Source of the DNA: Nitrososphaeraceae archaeon
GTDB lineage: Archaea > Thermoproteota > Nitrososphaeria > Nitrososphaerales > Nitrososphaeraceae
Direction of reading: 5' to 3'
DNA length: 6,342 nucleotides
NCBI GenBank assembly: GCA_030038695.1
Contig: JASHSN010000041.1
Coordinates: forward strand, 1-6,342
Shown: positions 1-6,033 of the stretch, piece by piece
Position numbering within the stretch: position 1 is the first letter of the stretch
Layout: every line of letters starts with the position of its first letter
The notes under the pieces: model-generated
Database searches by the model: none
What the model was told of the DNA's origin: nothing
What the model saw: only the letters and a program-made list of their open reading frames with translations
Made by a program: the position numbers and the translations under genes

Positions 1-816
1 TTATGTCCTTATAAGCTTCATTTTGTGTTGTATCGCGTGTGTGTCGCTGCCTTTTGGATTAGAACGCTGTCTTTTGAAATTTACGATCTCCTTCTCGATA
101 GAGCCATCTTTAATGTATACTGACCTATCGGTAGCAGCTGATAGTTCCCTGTTATGTGTTACCATTATTACCGTCCTTTTAAATTGACTGCACAACAGTG
201 TTAGCAAATCGAAGACATCTTGACCTGTTTTAGTATCCAGGTTTCCTGTAGGCTCATCAGCAAGAATCACTTTTGGGTTGTTCATAAGTGCTCTCGCTAT
301 CGCAACTCTTTGTTGTTGACCACCACTTAGAGTAGTTGGTTTGTATTTGGCCTTGTCTAGTATTCCCAAAAAATTCAATAGCTTTAACGCACGACGCTTT
401 CTGTCACCATCGCTGATACCACCTGTAATCCCGGGAAATTCCACATTCTTTAGTACAGTCGTCCGGTTGATCAAATTATAAGATTGGAAAATAAATCCAA
501 GCATATTATTTCTCACGGTTGCAATTTGAGAATCCTTTAGTGAAAAAACATCGAGTCCATCCAAAAATACCTTTCCTGAGGTGGGTCTATCCAAAGCACC
601 AATCATATTCAACAAGGTAGATTTTCCACTTCCAGAAGGACCTACGACTGATACAAATTCGCCCTTATTCACCGAGAAGCTAAGGTTTCTTAGTGATACT
701 ACACTACCCATTGAAGAGACATAGACTTTCGAAAGATTCTCAACTCTTAGCATAACTTCAGAATCGATATGATATTGCTGACTGTCACTGCCACGGATAC
801 TCAATCTACTTATCAT
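1..816 (-). CDS. ABC transporter ATP-binding protein, MacB/LolD-type
   Basis: This is a complete 271-residue nucleotide-binding subunit that would hydrolyse ATP on the cytoplasmic face of an ABC transporter. Visible motifs are Walker A GPSGSGKST (59-67), Q-loop FQSYNL (Q111), signature LSGGQQQR (163-170), Walker B VILADEPT (183-190, E188 catalytic), D-loop GNLD (191-194) and H-loop H221. The LNMIGALDRPTSG and ADEPTGNLD stretches are typical of the MacB/LolD group, which works with FtsX/MacB-like permeases in efflux or lipoprotein release. The substrate cannot be told. No permease is in the window; a partner could lie past the left edge, downstream of this gene. The family core starts at MLRVENLSKVY, so Met22 (position 753) is an alternative start; the 21 extra residues look unconserved. 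The tail after about residue 245 is basic and beyond the usual domain. The stop codon occupies positions 1-3. Confidence 0.93.
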   Translation of the reverse strand: MISRLSIRGSDSQQYHIDSEVMLRVENLSKVYVSSMGSVVSLRNLSFSVNKGEFVSVVGPSGSGKSTLLNMIGALDRPTSGKVFLDGLDVFSLKDSQIATVRNNMLGFIFQSYNLINRTTVLKNVEFPGITGGISDGDRKRRALKLLNFLGILDKAKYKPTTLSGGQQQRVAIARALMNNPKVILADEPTGNLDTKTGQDVFDLLTLLCSQFKRTVIMVTHNRELSAATDRSVYIKDGSIEKEIVNFKRQRSNPKGSDTHAIQHKMKLIRT

Positions 817-832
817 AATCTTCTCAATATCA

Positions 833-876
833 ATATAAAACTTTTACCTCAGTTTCATATTAGAGGATATAAAATA
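833..876 (-). promoter_or_regulatory. Candidate TATA boxes for the ABC ATPase gene
   Basis: Read on the minus strand there are two TATA-like elements. TTTTATAT (833-840) is centred about 21 bp before the ATG at 816. TATTTTATAT (867-876) is centred about 56 bp before it. The distal one would give a leader of about 30 nt to the 816 start. The proximal one would place transcription start near or just inside the 816 ATG and would favour the internal start at 753. No strong Shine-Dalgarno precedes either ATG; GAGAAG lies just before 816. Which box is used is not decidable by eye. Confidence 0.35.
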
Positions 877-946
877 TATGATAATCATAGTCAACTTTTA
901 AAAATATTATAATCACACAAGGAATAAATATCGTACATGAAAACAG

Positions 947-972
947 GCCAAATTAGCATACTCCAGTTTGGC
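947..972. repeat. Inverted repeat GCCAAA/TTTGGC in the divergent promoter region
   Basis: Perfect 6-bp arms GCCAAA (947-952) and TTTGGC (967-972) flank a 14-bp spacer between the divergent ABC and kinase genes. The size and spacing would suit a dimeric regulator, but an arm of six bases can occur by chance. It abuts the next inverted repeat. Confidence 0.3.
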
Positions 973-998
973 TGCTACATGTGGATCGCATGCTGCAG
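972..998. promoter_or_regulatory. Imperfect inverted repeat upstream of the kinase TATA box, possible operator
   Basis: CTGCTACATG (972-981) and CATGCTGCAG (989-998) form an inverted repeat matching at 8 of 10 positions around a 7-bp spacer. It ends 13 bp before the TATA box of the histidine kinase gene, where an activator or repressor could contact the basal machinery. The stretch is also less AT-rich than its surroundings. Function is inferred from position and symmetry only. Confidence 0.4.
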
Positions 999-1011
999 TG
1001 TGAGAGGCCGA

Positions 1012-1020
1012 TTTATATAA
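1012..1020 (+). promoter_or_regulatory. TATA box of the histidine kinase gene
   Basis: TTTATATAA is a strong archaeal TATA match. It lies 34-42 bp before the TTG at 1054, so transcription would start near 1041-1045 and leave a leader of only about 10 nt. No Shine-Dalgarno sequence is visible in that leader, which fits the leaderless or near-leaderless transcripts common in this group of archaea. Confidence 0.55.
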
Positions 1021-1053
1021 GAGTAATTTGTAACTTCGTTAGCACTCCTTGGC

Positions 1054-3234
1054 TTGACTATTCTGAAAGATTCTGAAAAAGAAGTGAAGGAAAATGGTAC
1101 AATAGAAGAGAGAACTGAGGTATTACGCGGCGAGCAGCGAGTAATTGGTGCAGAGCTACAATTTTTCTTTAATTCAAAGGTAAAAGTTGATACTTATATG
1201 AATTATACACGGCCTCAATTAGCCATACTGCTTGAACCAATAAAGAAGGCTTTTCTAGATGCTAAAAGTAGAGGTGTCAAACTCAGATATGTGACTGAAA
1301 TCACGAAGGACAATATTTCTGCTTGTAAAGAGCTCATGATGATAGTAGATGAATTACGACATCTAGATGCAATAAAAGGAAATTTCATGGTAAGTGAATC
1401 GGAGTACCTTGCTCCTATAGTTTTATTTGAGAAAGGAAAAGTGGCATCACAGATTATCTACAGTAATTTAAAGGAAATTGTAGAACATCAACAATATACT
1501 TTTGATACTTTTTGGAGTAAAGCAATTCCAGCACAAGAAAAGATAAGGGAAATTGAAGAGGGAGTAGCAACTATTAGAACCAGTCTATTAGAGGACCAAG
1601 ATGAAATAATCAAAGAGATAAAACGACTAAACAATAGCGCTAACAATTTATCAATTTGCTCAGCATTTGGTGGAATGCAAATGAGTTACGACTACTTCTT
1701 TGACTCTTATAAGAGAATAGTCGATATCTATCGAAAAGGAAAAGGTGATGGAGTAAGGTGGATTCTCAATATAGACAAAGATAGCATTGAGTTGGTGAAA
1801 TTATTCCTTGAATCTGGAATACAGGTTCGACATATCAAAGAAATGCTACCAATGAATTTCGGCGTATCGGATAAACAGGTAGCTCTTACAATAGAAAAGA
1901 TGGAAGGAGGCAAGATGAGCCAGAGTTTCTTAATTAGTAATGATCCATCATATGTAAATCACTTTAATTCCTTTTTTGAACAGTTGTGGAAAGGTGGTGT
2001 CGATGCTGCAGGTAAGATAAGAGCCTTCGAACAAGGAGTAGAACCTGAATTTCTTGAAGTTATTACAGATCACCAAATAGCAGGTCAAATTCTTGCAGAT
2101 CTAGCAAAATCAGTAAAGAAAGAAGCACTTTATCTCCTTCCTAATGATAAAGGAATGTTAAGAGCGGAAAGATTAGGAGTTATTGATTATCTAATACATG
2201 CATCATTAGATGGTGCAAAAGTAAAGATTATCTGCCCCTTATCTTCAGAGAATGCTGACGTTGTAAAAAGAATACACAGTAATGCAGCTGAGGGTATTAA
2301 GATCTTGAATGGTAGTAATTCCCTTTACGGTATTTTTATAGTTGATGGTGAAAAGTTTTTTAGGGCAGAACTCAGAGAACCCGACGCCATAGAATTTTCA
2401 GACGCAATTGGATTTACCATTTATTCGAACAGCAGACGTAGTGTAGAATCTTTTAAATCGGTATTCGAATTGCTTTGGAATGAACGAACACTAAATGAAG
2501 AACTGAAAAGGGCACACAAAATGCAAAGAGAATTTATCGACATAGCAGCTCATGAATTGCGTACACCAATACAGCCTATTCTAGCCCTAACAGATACCCT
2601 TTATTCTCATACAAATGATCCAGAGCAAGCAAAATCGTTGGAGGTTATTAAAAGGAATGCAAAAAGATTAATGCGGCTTTCAAATGATATATTAGATGTT
2701 ACAAGAATTGAAGGCAAGTCACTGGAACTGAATGAAGAAGAATTCAACCTGAAAGATGTGATTTTAGATGCCATGAATGATATATCCGTGCTAAGAGAGT
2801 TCCTTGATAAAAAGAATATAAAATTGTCCTACAATCCACAGGATATCTTAATACAAGCAGACAAAGAACGAATAACTCAGGTTGTTTCTAATTTATTAGA
2901 TAATGCGGTTAAATTCATTAACAAAGCAAAAGGTGGGACTGTAACTATAGAAATAGAAAAGAAAACAATAACAAGAGGAAGAATCGAAAGACAAAGTAAA
3001 GTACGTGATAATATCGTTGTTGTGAACATAAAAGATGATGGCCCGGGAATAGATCCTGAAGTTATGCCGAAGTTATTTTCTAAGTTTGTTTCAACATCTT
3101 TCACAGGAACAGGACTAGGATTGTTCATTTCTAAAAGCATTGTTGAAGCTCATGGTGGCGATATGTGGGCTGGGAATAATGCTGATGGAAAAGGAGCTAC
3201 ATTCACGTTTAGTCTACCAATAAGGCCGCCCTAA
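1054..3234 (+). CDS. Soluble sensor histidine kinase with three N-terminal sensor modules
   Basis: This 726-residue kinase would autophosphorylate a histidine and pass the phosphate to a response regulator. The C-terminal third has all the kinase boxes: H-box AHELRTPIQP with H500, N-box NLLDNAVKF (613-621), G1 DDGPGID (661-667), F-box LFSKF (674-678) and G2 GTGLGL (685-690). No membrane segment or signal peptide is seen, so it should sense an intracellular signal. Residues 1-480 appear to hold three similar alpha/beta modules, each ending in an aromatic landmark: TFWSKAIPA (152), EQLWKGGVDA (309) and ELLWNERTL (472). The first two are followed by a charged KIRxxExG linker. I infer TrmB-C-terminal or PLD-like sensor folds. 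There is no PAS, GAF or receiver domain, and no response regulator gene in the window. The first start in frame is TTG (1054), just after a TATA box; GTG at 1084 is an alternative. Confidence 0.93.
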   Translation: MTILKDSEKEVKENGTIEERTEVLRGEQRVIGAELQFFFNSKVKVDTYMNYTRPQLAILLEPIKKAFLDAKSRGVKLRYVTEITKDNISACKELMMIVDELRHLDAIKGNFMVSESEYLAPIVLFEKGKVASQIIYSNLKEIVEHQQYTFDTFWSKAIPAQEKIREIEEGVATIRTSLLEDQDEIIKEIKRLNNSANNLSICSAFGGMQMSYDYFFDSYKRIVDIYRKGKGDGVRWILNIDKDSIELVKLFLESGIQVRHIKEMLPMNFGVSDKQVALTIEKMEGGKMSQSFLISNDPSYVNHFNSFFEQLWKGGVDAAGKIRAFEQGVEPEFLEVITDHQIAGQILADLAKSVKKEALYLLPNDKGMLRAERLGVIDYLIHASLDGAKVKIICPLSSENADVVKRIHSNAAEGIKILNGSNSLYGIFIVDGEKFFRAELREPDAIEFSDAIGFTIYSNSRRSVESFKSVFELLWNERTLNEELKRAHKMQREFIDIAAHELRTPIQPILALTDTLYSHTNDPEQAKSLEVIKRNAKRLMRLSNDILDVTRIEGKSLELNEEEFNLKDVILDAMNDISVLREFLDKKNIKLSYNPQDILIQADKERITQVVSNLLDNAVKFINKAKGGTVTIEIEKKTITRGRIERQSKVRDNIVVVNIKDDGPGIDPEVMPKLFSKFVSTSFTGTGLGLFISKSIVEAHGGDMWAGNNADGKGATFTFSLPIRPP

Positions 3235-3295
3235 CAAGTGTAGATGAAGTTCTCAAGGAGTTGTATGAATCAATCACTACAATTCTCATTTTACA

Positions 3296-3334
3296 TAGTC
3301 TACTACACTTTGCCAATCCATGCATTGTAGACTA
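3296..3334. repeat. 8-bp perfect inverted repeat downstream of the kinase
   Basis: TAGTCTAC (3296-3303) and GTAGACTA (3327-3334) are exact reverse complements separated by 23 bp, starting about 60 bp after the kinase stop. A T5 run follows about 25 bp later. It could form a hairpin at the 3' end of the kinase mRNA, though the long loop makes it weak. Confidence 0.4.
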
Positions 3335-3364
3335 ATCATTTACGTCCATAGGCTCTCATTTTTA

Positions 3365-3409
3365 ATCTTACAAAGAGTATTACTTTGTGAAGTTCTGAAG
3401 TTGTAAGAT
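3365..3409. repeat. Two overlapping, mutually exclusive hairpins
   Basis: The outer arms ATCTTACAA (3365-3373) and TTGTAAGAT (3401-3409) are a perfect 9-bp inverted repeat. The left arm also takes part in a second hairpin, TTACAAAG (3368-3375) with CTTTGTGA (3383-3390), which has a 7-nt loop and one G-U pair. An RNA from here could not form both stems fully at once. The pairing is seen directly; any switching or terminator role is inference. Confidence 0.45.
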
Positions 3410-3442
3410 ATGGCTAATAGGACATTAGTGTTTGGAAACCAA

Positions 3443-3502
3443 GCTAGCTATGGTTGAAGGCGTCGCCCTAGTTCCTCCTACTTTGTTGGGTATCTAGCTA
3501 GC
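3443..3502. repeat. Inverted repeat GCTAGCTA/TAGCTAGC
   Basis: GCTAGCTA (3443-3450) and TAGCTAGC (3495-3502) are perfect reverse complements with a 44-bp spacer. Each arm contains the palindrome GCTAGC, so part of the symmetry is automatic. It may be the remains of a mobile element end or of no consequence. Confidence 0.3.
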
Positions 3503-3557
3503 AGAGTGACATGACACCTAACACCCTACATTCCTGGTTATGGTCAGCTTGGAATTT

Positions 3558-3939
3558 TCATGGCATGGTAAAAGTCTTTATCGGCGAATCTGATGACAAA
3601 AAGTCACCAGGTTTCCCAGCATAGTGTGCTTGAACTGTATATGTACCCGGACTGGTGGGTGGTTGATTTGTTGTATCATATATTCCGGAAGTTCGCCGTC
3701 GCATACAGATCTGGTTGGACACCTGTTCCTGTGAATGATACAAAAGCCCTAGGCACCCCATGTATATCAAGGGGAGAGATAGTGATTTTACCCAAAAAAT
3801 GACGTGGTGTTGACACCGATAATGTTGTAGTTGTAGGTGTTGCAAACGCCTGAGCCGATTGTGTATATAATACTGCTGTCGTTAGGACTAGGGCCAATGC
3901 TAACATGGCCACCATTCCGATTTGTTTGATTCTAAACAT
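3558..3939 (-). pseudogene. Secreted Ig-like domain protein, frameshifted
   Basis: The N-terminal part starts MFRIKQIG and has a clear Sec signal peptide: basic start, hydrophobic stretch around residues 8-24, and a likely cleavage after AQA at residue 31. A Thr-rich stretch (ATPTTTTLSVSTP) and an Ig-like strand pattern (GVPRAFVSFTGTG) follow. This frame stops at 3676 after ATANFRNI. The next frame carries the matching continuation, YDTTNQPPTSPGTYTVQAHY up to IKTFTMP at 3558. A single-base shift near 3676-3685 joins the two into a protein of about 126 residues resembling the Ig-like repeat of archaeal surface proteins. The upstream ATG at 3963 would add eight residues, but the TATA box supports 3939. 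It could be a real mutation or a sequencing error. The middle of the domain (HFLGKITISPLDIHG) also seems shortened, which favours decay. Confidence 0.7.
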
Positions 3940-3961
3940 GTCTATATCTAGCCCCAGGTAC

Positions 3962-3971
3962 ATTATATTAA
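3962..3971 (-). promoter_or_regulatory. TATA box of the Ig-like secreted protein gene
   Basis: TTAATATAAT on the minus strand is centred 27-28 bp before the ATG at 3939, the ideal distance for transcription to begin at the start codon itself. This supports a leaderless mRNA and the 3939 start. The promoter looks intact although the gene is frameshifted. Confidence 0.45.
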
Positions 3972-3973
3972 TA

Positions 3974-3984
3974 ATCCCGGGGAT
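3974..3984. promoter_or_regulatory. GC-rich palindrome next to the TATA box, possible operator
   Basis: ATCCC-G-GGGAT is a perfect 5-bp palindrome around one central base. It lies directly upstream of the minus-strand TATA box, where the TFB recognition element would be. It stands out as GC-rich in an AT-rich stretch. A regulator bound here would interfere with promoter assembly; this role is inferred. Confidence 0.3.
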
Positions 3985-4044
3985 ATCTGCAAGTCCCGAT
4001 TAAAGTGATTCACACAAGAACATCCGATTATTCCTGACGCAGAA

Positions 4045-4179
4045 TTACCTTCCAGGCTGGTTGAAACAATCGTGGTCTATTGCTATGTCGCAACCTGGAT
4101 GAGTGACACCGCCATATAATGCAATACCTCCACCATTAGCGTTACTGCCTGCTCCAAATGCCTTGCAATAATTATCGGC
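4045..4179 (-). pseudogene. Remnant of a small Cys-containing protein gene, unknown function
   Basis: A 44-codon frame ending in TAA at 4045-4047 encodes a protein-like tail with CKAFGAGSNANGGG, then IALYGGVTHPGCD and HDCFNQPGR. Three cysteines and Gly/Asn-rich turns suggest the C-terminus of a small secreted or metal-binding protein. No start codon is available: the frame is closed upstream by TGA at 4180-4182. Beyond that stop the same frame stays open and includes LCGIDVRTCVEYHTKK, partly antisense to the AAA+ remnant, so it may be chance. I do not recognise the family. The balanced composition makes me favour a real remnant over a random frame. Confidence 0.35.
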
Positions 4180-4211
4180 TCATTTCTTGGTGTGGTATTC
4201 CACACACGTCC

Positions 4212-4364
4212 TTACATCTATTCCACAAAGAGGTTGAATTTGGGAATATAGAAGGATATGACGACGTAAAGGATATAGTAAGGATAGCATTAGACGCTGA
4301 AGACAATTACAACTTGCTATTCATATGACCGCCTGCAAGTTCAAAGACACTCTTTCTTCTAATG
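4212..4364 (+). pseudogene. AAA+ ATPase (RuvB/MoxR-like) N-terminal fragment, inactivated
   Basis: The frame reads LFHKEVEFGNIEGYDDVK, then DIVRIALDAEDNYNLLFI, a TGA stop (4326-4328), and PPASSKTLFLL. This is the N-terminus and Walker A region of a family of small AAA+ ATPases widespread in ammonia-oxidising archaea, in which the P-loop reads GPPASxKT. The TGA replaces the first P-loop glycine, one base from GGA. A second in-frame TGA follows at 4365, and no Walker B or later motifs are found before the cupin gene. No start codon is seen in frame; similarity to the second copy at 5944 begins about position 4215. The piece is a dead gene fragment. Direct comparison with 5944-6020 shows the shared LFHK and GYDD[VI]K motifs. 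Confidence 0.75.
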
Positions 4365-4445
4365 TGAAAGTCGCAATACACAATTACAACGGTATGAGGA
4401 GATCGGGTTTCGGCAGCATTATCCTTATTAATTTCAATATTCAAT

Positions 4446-4453
4446 GAGGTGAT
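4446..4453 (+). promoter_or_regulatory. Strong ribosome binding site of the cupin gene
   Basis: GAGGTGAT matches the complement of the archaeal 16S rRNA 3' end (AUCACCUC) over eight bases and runs directly into the ATG at 4454. It fixes this start. A weak TATA-like TTATTAATTT lies at 4425-4434, too close to leave a leader containing this site, so the true promoter is probably further upstream. Confidence 0.65.
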
Positions 4454-5731
4454 ATGTCAATAAATCCACCCAAAAATAACTCGAATTCTGACGGTACAAT
4501 TTCGCGTCGTACTTTCTTAAAGTACATGGGAGCTGCAGGTGCTGTATTCACTTTATCTTATTTCGTACCTTTCAGTACGGAATCAGCCTTTGGAGGTACT
4601 GCAAATGATACAAATGCGACAAAAAGTACGCGTTTCCTCAAGAGTAATACTAGCCTTCTTTCTAGTCGTTCACCACATACATTTAATCTTGATGCAGCAA
4701 CACCACAATCTCTTAATGCTGCTGGAAGTCAGACGATTGCAAGCGCTGATAACTTTCCAATACTTAGTGGTTGGGCAATGTCAGCATTTCTCATTCGACT
4801 TAATAGAGGAGGAGTACTTGAGCCACATTGGCATCCAAACGCTGCTGAACTAGGATACTGTATAAGTGGGAGAGCAGAAATGACTATATATCCTGATACT
4901 GCGAGAGATGCTGATTCGTTCACCGTACATACATTTACAATAGATCCTGGAGAAATAGTTTTTGTTCCTCAAGGTTTTACGCATGACATTGAGAATATCA
5001 GTAATGAAGAGGCCAAATTTGTTATTGCATACAACATCGAACGACCTACCACAATAGGACTATCCGGTTCTGTGGGATCTATGCCTAATCGTGTTATGGA
5101 TAAAACCTTTGGAATCAAGTCACCTATGAAATTCTTCAACGGATTTAACAAAAACTCTCCCAAAGATATTGTAACAGGATCCAAACCTGCCAACGTACTA
5201 GAACCGGGTTACTCTATCCCGAAAATTACCGATTCCTATAAATTTAATGTTGAAGGTATTCCTCCGCAAATTCAAACTAATGGAGGTACAGTTGCTAAAA
5301 CATCTACAAATATTTTTCCTACACTTAGCGGTAGTAAACTAGCGTTATTCTCACTAACTATGAAACCAAATGCTATCAGGGAACCACATTGGCATCCTAA
5401 TTGCTCTGAATTGGGTTACGTACTAGATGGGATGGCACGTCTAATAATATTAAGTCCCGGAGGTACTGTAGATACATTCGAAGTTGGGCCAGGCGAAATT
5501 TATTTTGTTCCTACGGGATTTTTCCACTACATAGAGAATATTGATAGCGGTAAAAATATGCATTTTGCAATCTTTTTTGGCTCTGATACACCGCAGGATA
5601 TCGGTATTTCCGGATCACTTAGTGCATATTCTGATAATGTATTGGGCGCGACCTTTGATCTAGATCCAACATATTTCAGCAAACTTTCAAGATTGACAGA
5701 AGACGTTCTGGTAGTGTCTGGAGGAGGATAA
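4454..5731 (+). CDS. Tat-exported bicupin, oxalate decarboxylase-like
   Basis: This 425-residue protein begins with a twin-arginine signal (SRRTFLK, R18-R19, then a hydrophobic stretch to about residue 40; likely cleavage after ESA near 45). It should be folded in the cytoplasm, perhaps with metal, and exported. Two cupin domains follow. Domain 1 (about 95-220) has HWHPNAAE (H125, H127, E132) and GFTHDIEN (H177). Domain 2 (about 285-405) has HWHPNCSE (H312, H314, E319) and GFFHYIEN (H358). Both 3His-1Glu sets are complete, as in manganese bicupins such as oxalate decarboxylase OxdC. The SENS lid loop that carries the catalytic glutamate in OxdC is not visible: the matching places read NIERPTTIGLSG and FFGSDTPQDIGISG. 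The substrate is therefore uncertain. It could be an oxalate-type enzyme, another dioxygenase or isomerase, or a storage-like cupin. It appears to stand alone between two broken AAA+ genes. Confidence 0.92.
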   Translation: MSINPPKNNSNSDGTISRRTFLKYMGAAGAVFTLSYFVPFSTESAFGGTANDTNATKSTRFLKSNTSLLSSRSPHTFNLDAATPQSLNAAGSQTIASADNFPILSGWAMSAFLIRLNRGGVLEPHWHPNAAELGYCISGRAEMTIYPDTARDADSFTVHTFTIDPGEIVFVPQGFTHDIENISNEEAKFVIAYNIERPTTIGLSGSVGSMPNRVMDKTFGIKSPMKFFNGFNKNSPKDIVTGSKPANVLEPGYSIPKITDSYKFNVEGIPPQIQTNGGTVAKTSTNIFPTLSGSKLALFSLTMKPNAIREPHWHPNCSELGYVLDGMARLIILSPGGTVDTFEVGPGEIYFVPTGFFHYIENIDSGKNMHFAIFFGSDTPQDIGISGSLSAYSDNVLGATFDLDPTYFSKLSRLTEDVLVVSGGG

Positions 5732-5741
5732 TAATATATTA
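5732..5741. repeat. TAATATATTA palindrome at the cupin stop
   Basis: This perfect 10-bp AT palindrome begins at the base after the TAA stop of the cupin gene. AT-only palindromes are common by chance in such DNA, and no U-tract follows, so a terminator role is doubtful. The rest of the gap to 5943 shows no gene. Confidence 0.25.
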
Positions 5742-5932
5742 AATCAACCCCCAATGCTCGCTGAAAATCATATAATATAGACAAGGAAGCAATACTATCA
5801 ATTCGACTCGCATAGAATTTGTAGACATTCACTTTCTAGCATATGAAATTGCTGACGATAAACAAGGCTTAACATGGTTGAGTGGATGAACACGTTGATG
5901 ATATTGGCCTTTTAGCGTGATTTCTGAGGACT

Positions 5933-5938
5933 AGGTGA
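5933..5938 (+). promoter_or_regulatory. Ribosome binding site of the second AAA+ fragment
   Basis: AGGTGA lies five bases before the ATG at 5944 and matches the 16S 3' end. It supports 5944 as a genuine former start codon, although the gene behind it is cut short. Confidence 0.5.
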
Positions 5939-5943
5939 AGAAT

Positions 5944-6033
5944 ATGATTCTTGATTTATTTCATAAGGATGGATTCGATAACACACAGGGATATGATGAT
6001 ATAAAGGTTATAGTGAGTCTGATATGCCATTAA
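5944..6033 (+). pseudogene. Second AAA+ ATPase N-terminal fragment, truncated at the IS element
   Basis: The 29-codon frame begins MILDLFHKDGFDNTQ and continues GYDDIKVIVSL, then ends in TAA at 6031-6033. It matches the AAA+ remnant at 4212 (LFHK, F-N, GYDD[VI]K, IV) and has a proper start and ribosome site. Similarity fades at about 6015-6020, so the last few residues (ICH) probably belong to the mobile element. The P-loop and everything after it are missing. I infer that an insertion element landed in or next to this gene. The rest of the gene might lie beyond the element, outside the window. Confidence 0.6.

Larger units (their letters stand above)
3235..3557. other. Non-coding region with several inverted repeats
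   Basis: Between the kinase stop and the Ig-like pseudogene I find no convincing gene on either strand. The longest readable stretches are short, unconserved-looking frames. The region holds three inverted repeats, listed separately, and a T5 run at 3359-3363 that could help end the kinase transcript, as archaeal termination uses U-tracts. No tRNA T-loop motif is present. Confidence 0.6.

Noticed and set aside
1728..1913. Minus-strand open frame inside the kinase gene
   Set aside because: It is antisense to a long conserved-looking kinase and has no motif of its own. The same holds for 2877-3140.
3365..3409. CRISPR-like repeat reading of the inverted repeats
   Set aside because: There is no regular array of direct repeats with spacers in the window.
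3438..3496. Short plus-strand peptide frame (TKLAMVEGVALVPPTLLGI)
   Set aside because: It is about 20 codons with no ribosome site and no known family; too short to support.
3421..3540. Possible tRNA or structured RNA suggested by the GCTAGC repeats
   Set aside because: No T-loop GGTTCRA motif, acceptor pairing or anticodon arm could be found on either strand.
3593..3802. 69-codon plus-strand open frame
   Set aside because: It runs antisense to the Ig-like gene, whose signal peptide and motifs are much more convincing.
4325..4447. A 40-codon plus-strand frame starting at ATG 4325 and ending just before the cupin gene
   Set aside because: It overlaps the AAA+ remnant in another frame, has no ribosome site and no recognisable pattern; likely a chance frame.
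4539..4853. 104-codon frame within the cupin gene
   Set aside because: It overlaps the Tat signal and first cupin domain in another frame; low-complexity Leu/Gln/His content suggests a shadow. Minus-strand frames at 4729-4923, 4969-5193 and 5527-5832 are rejected likewise.
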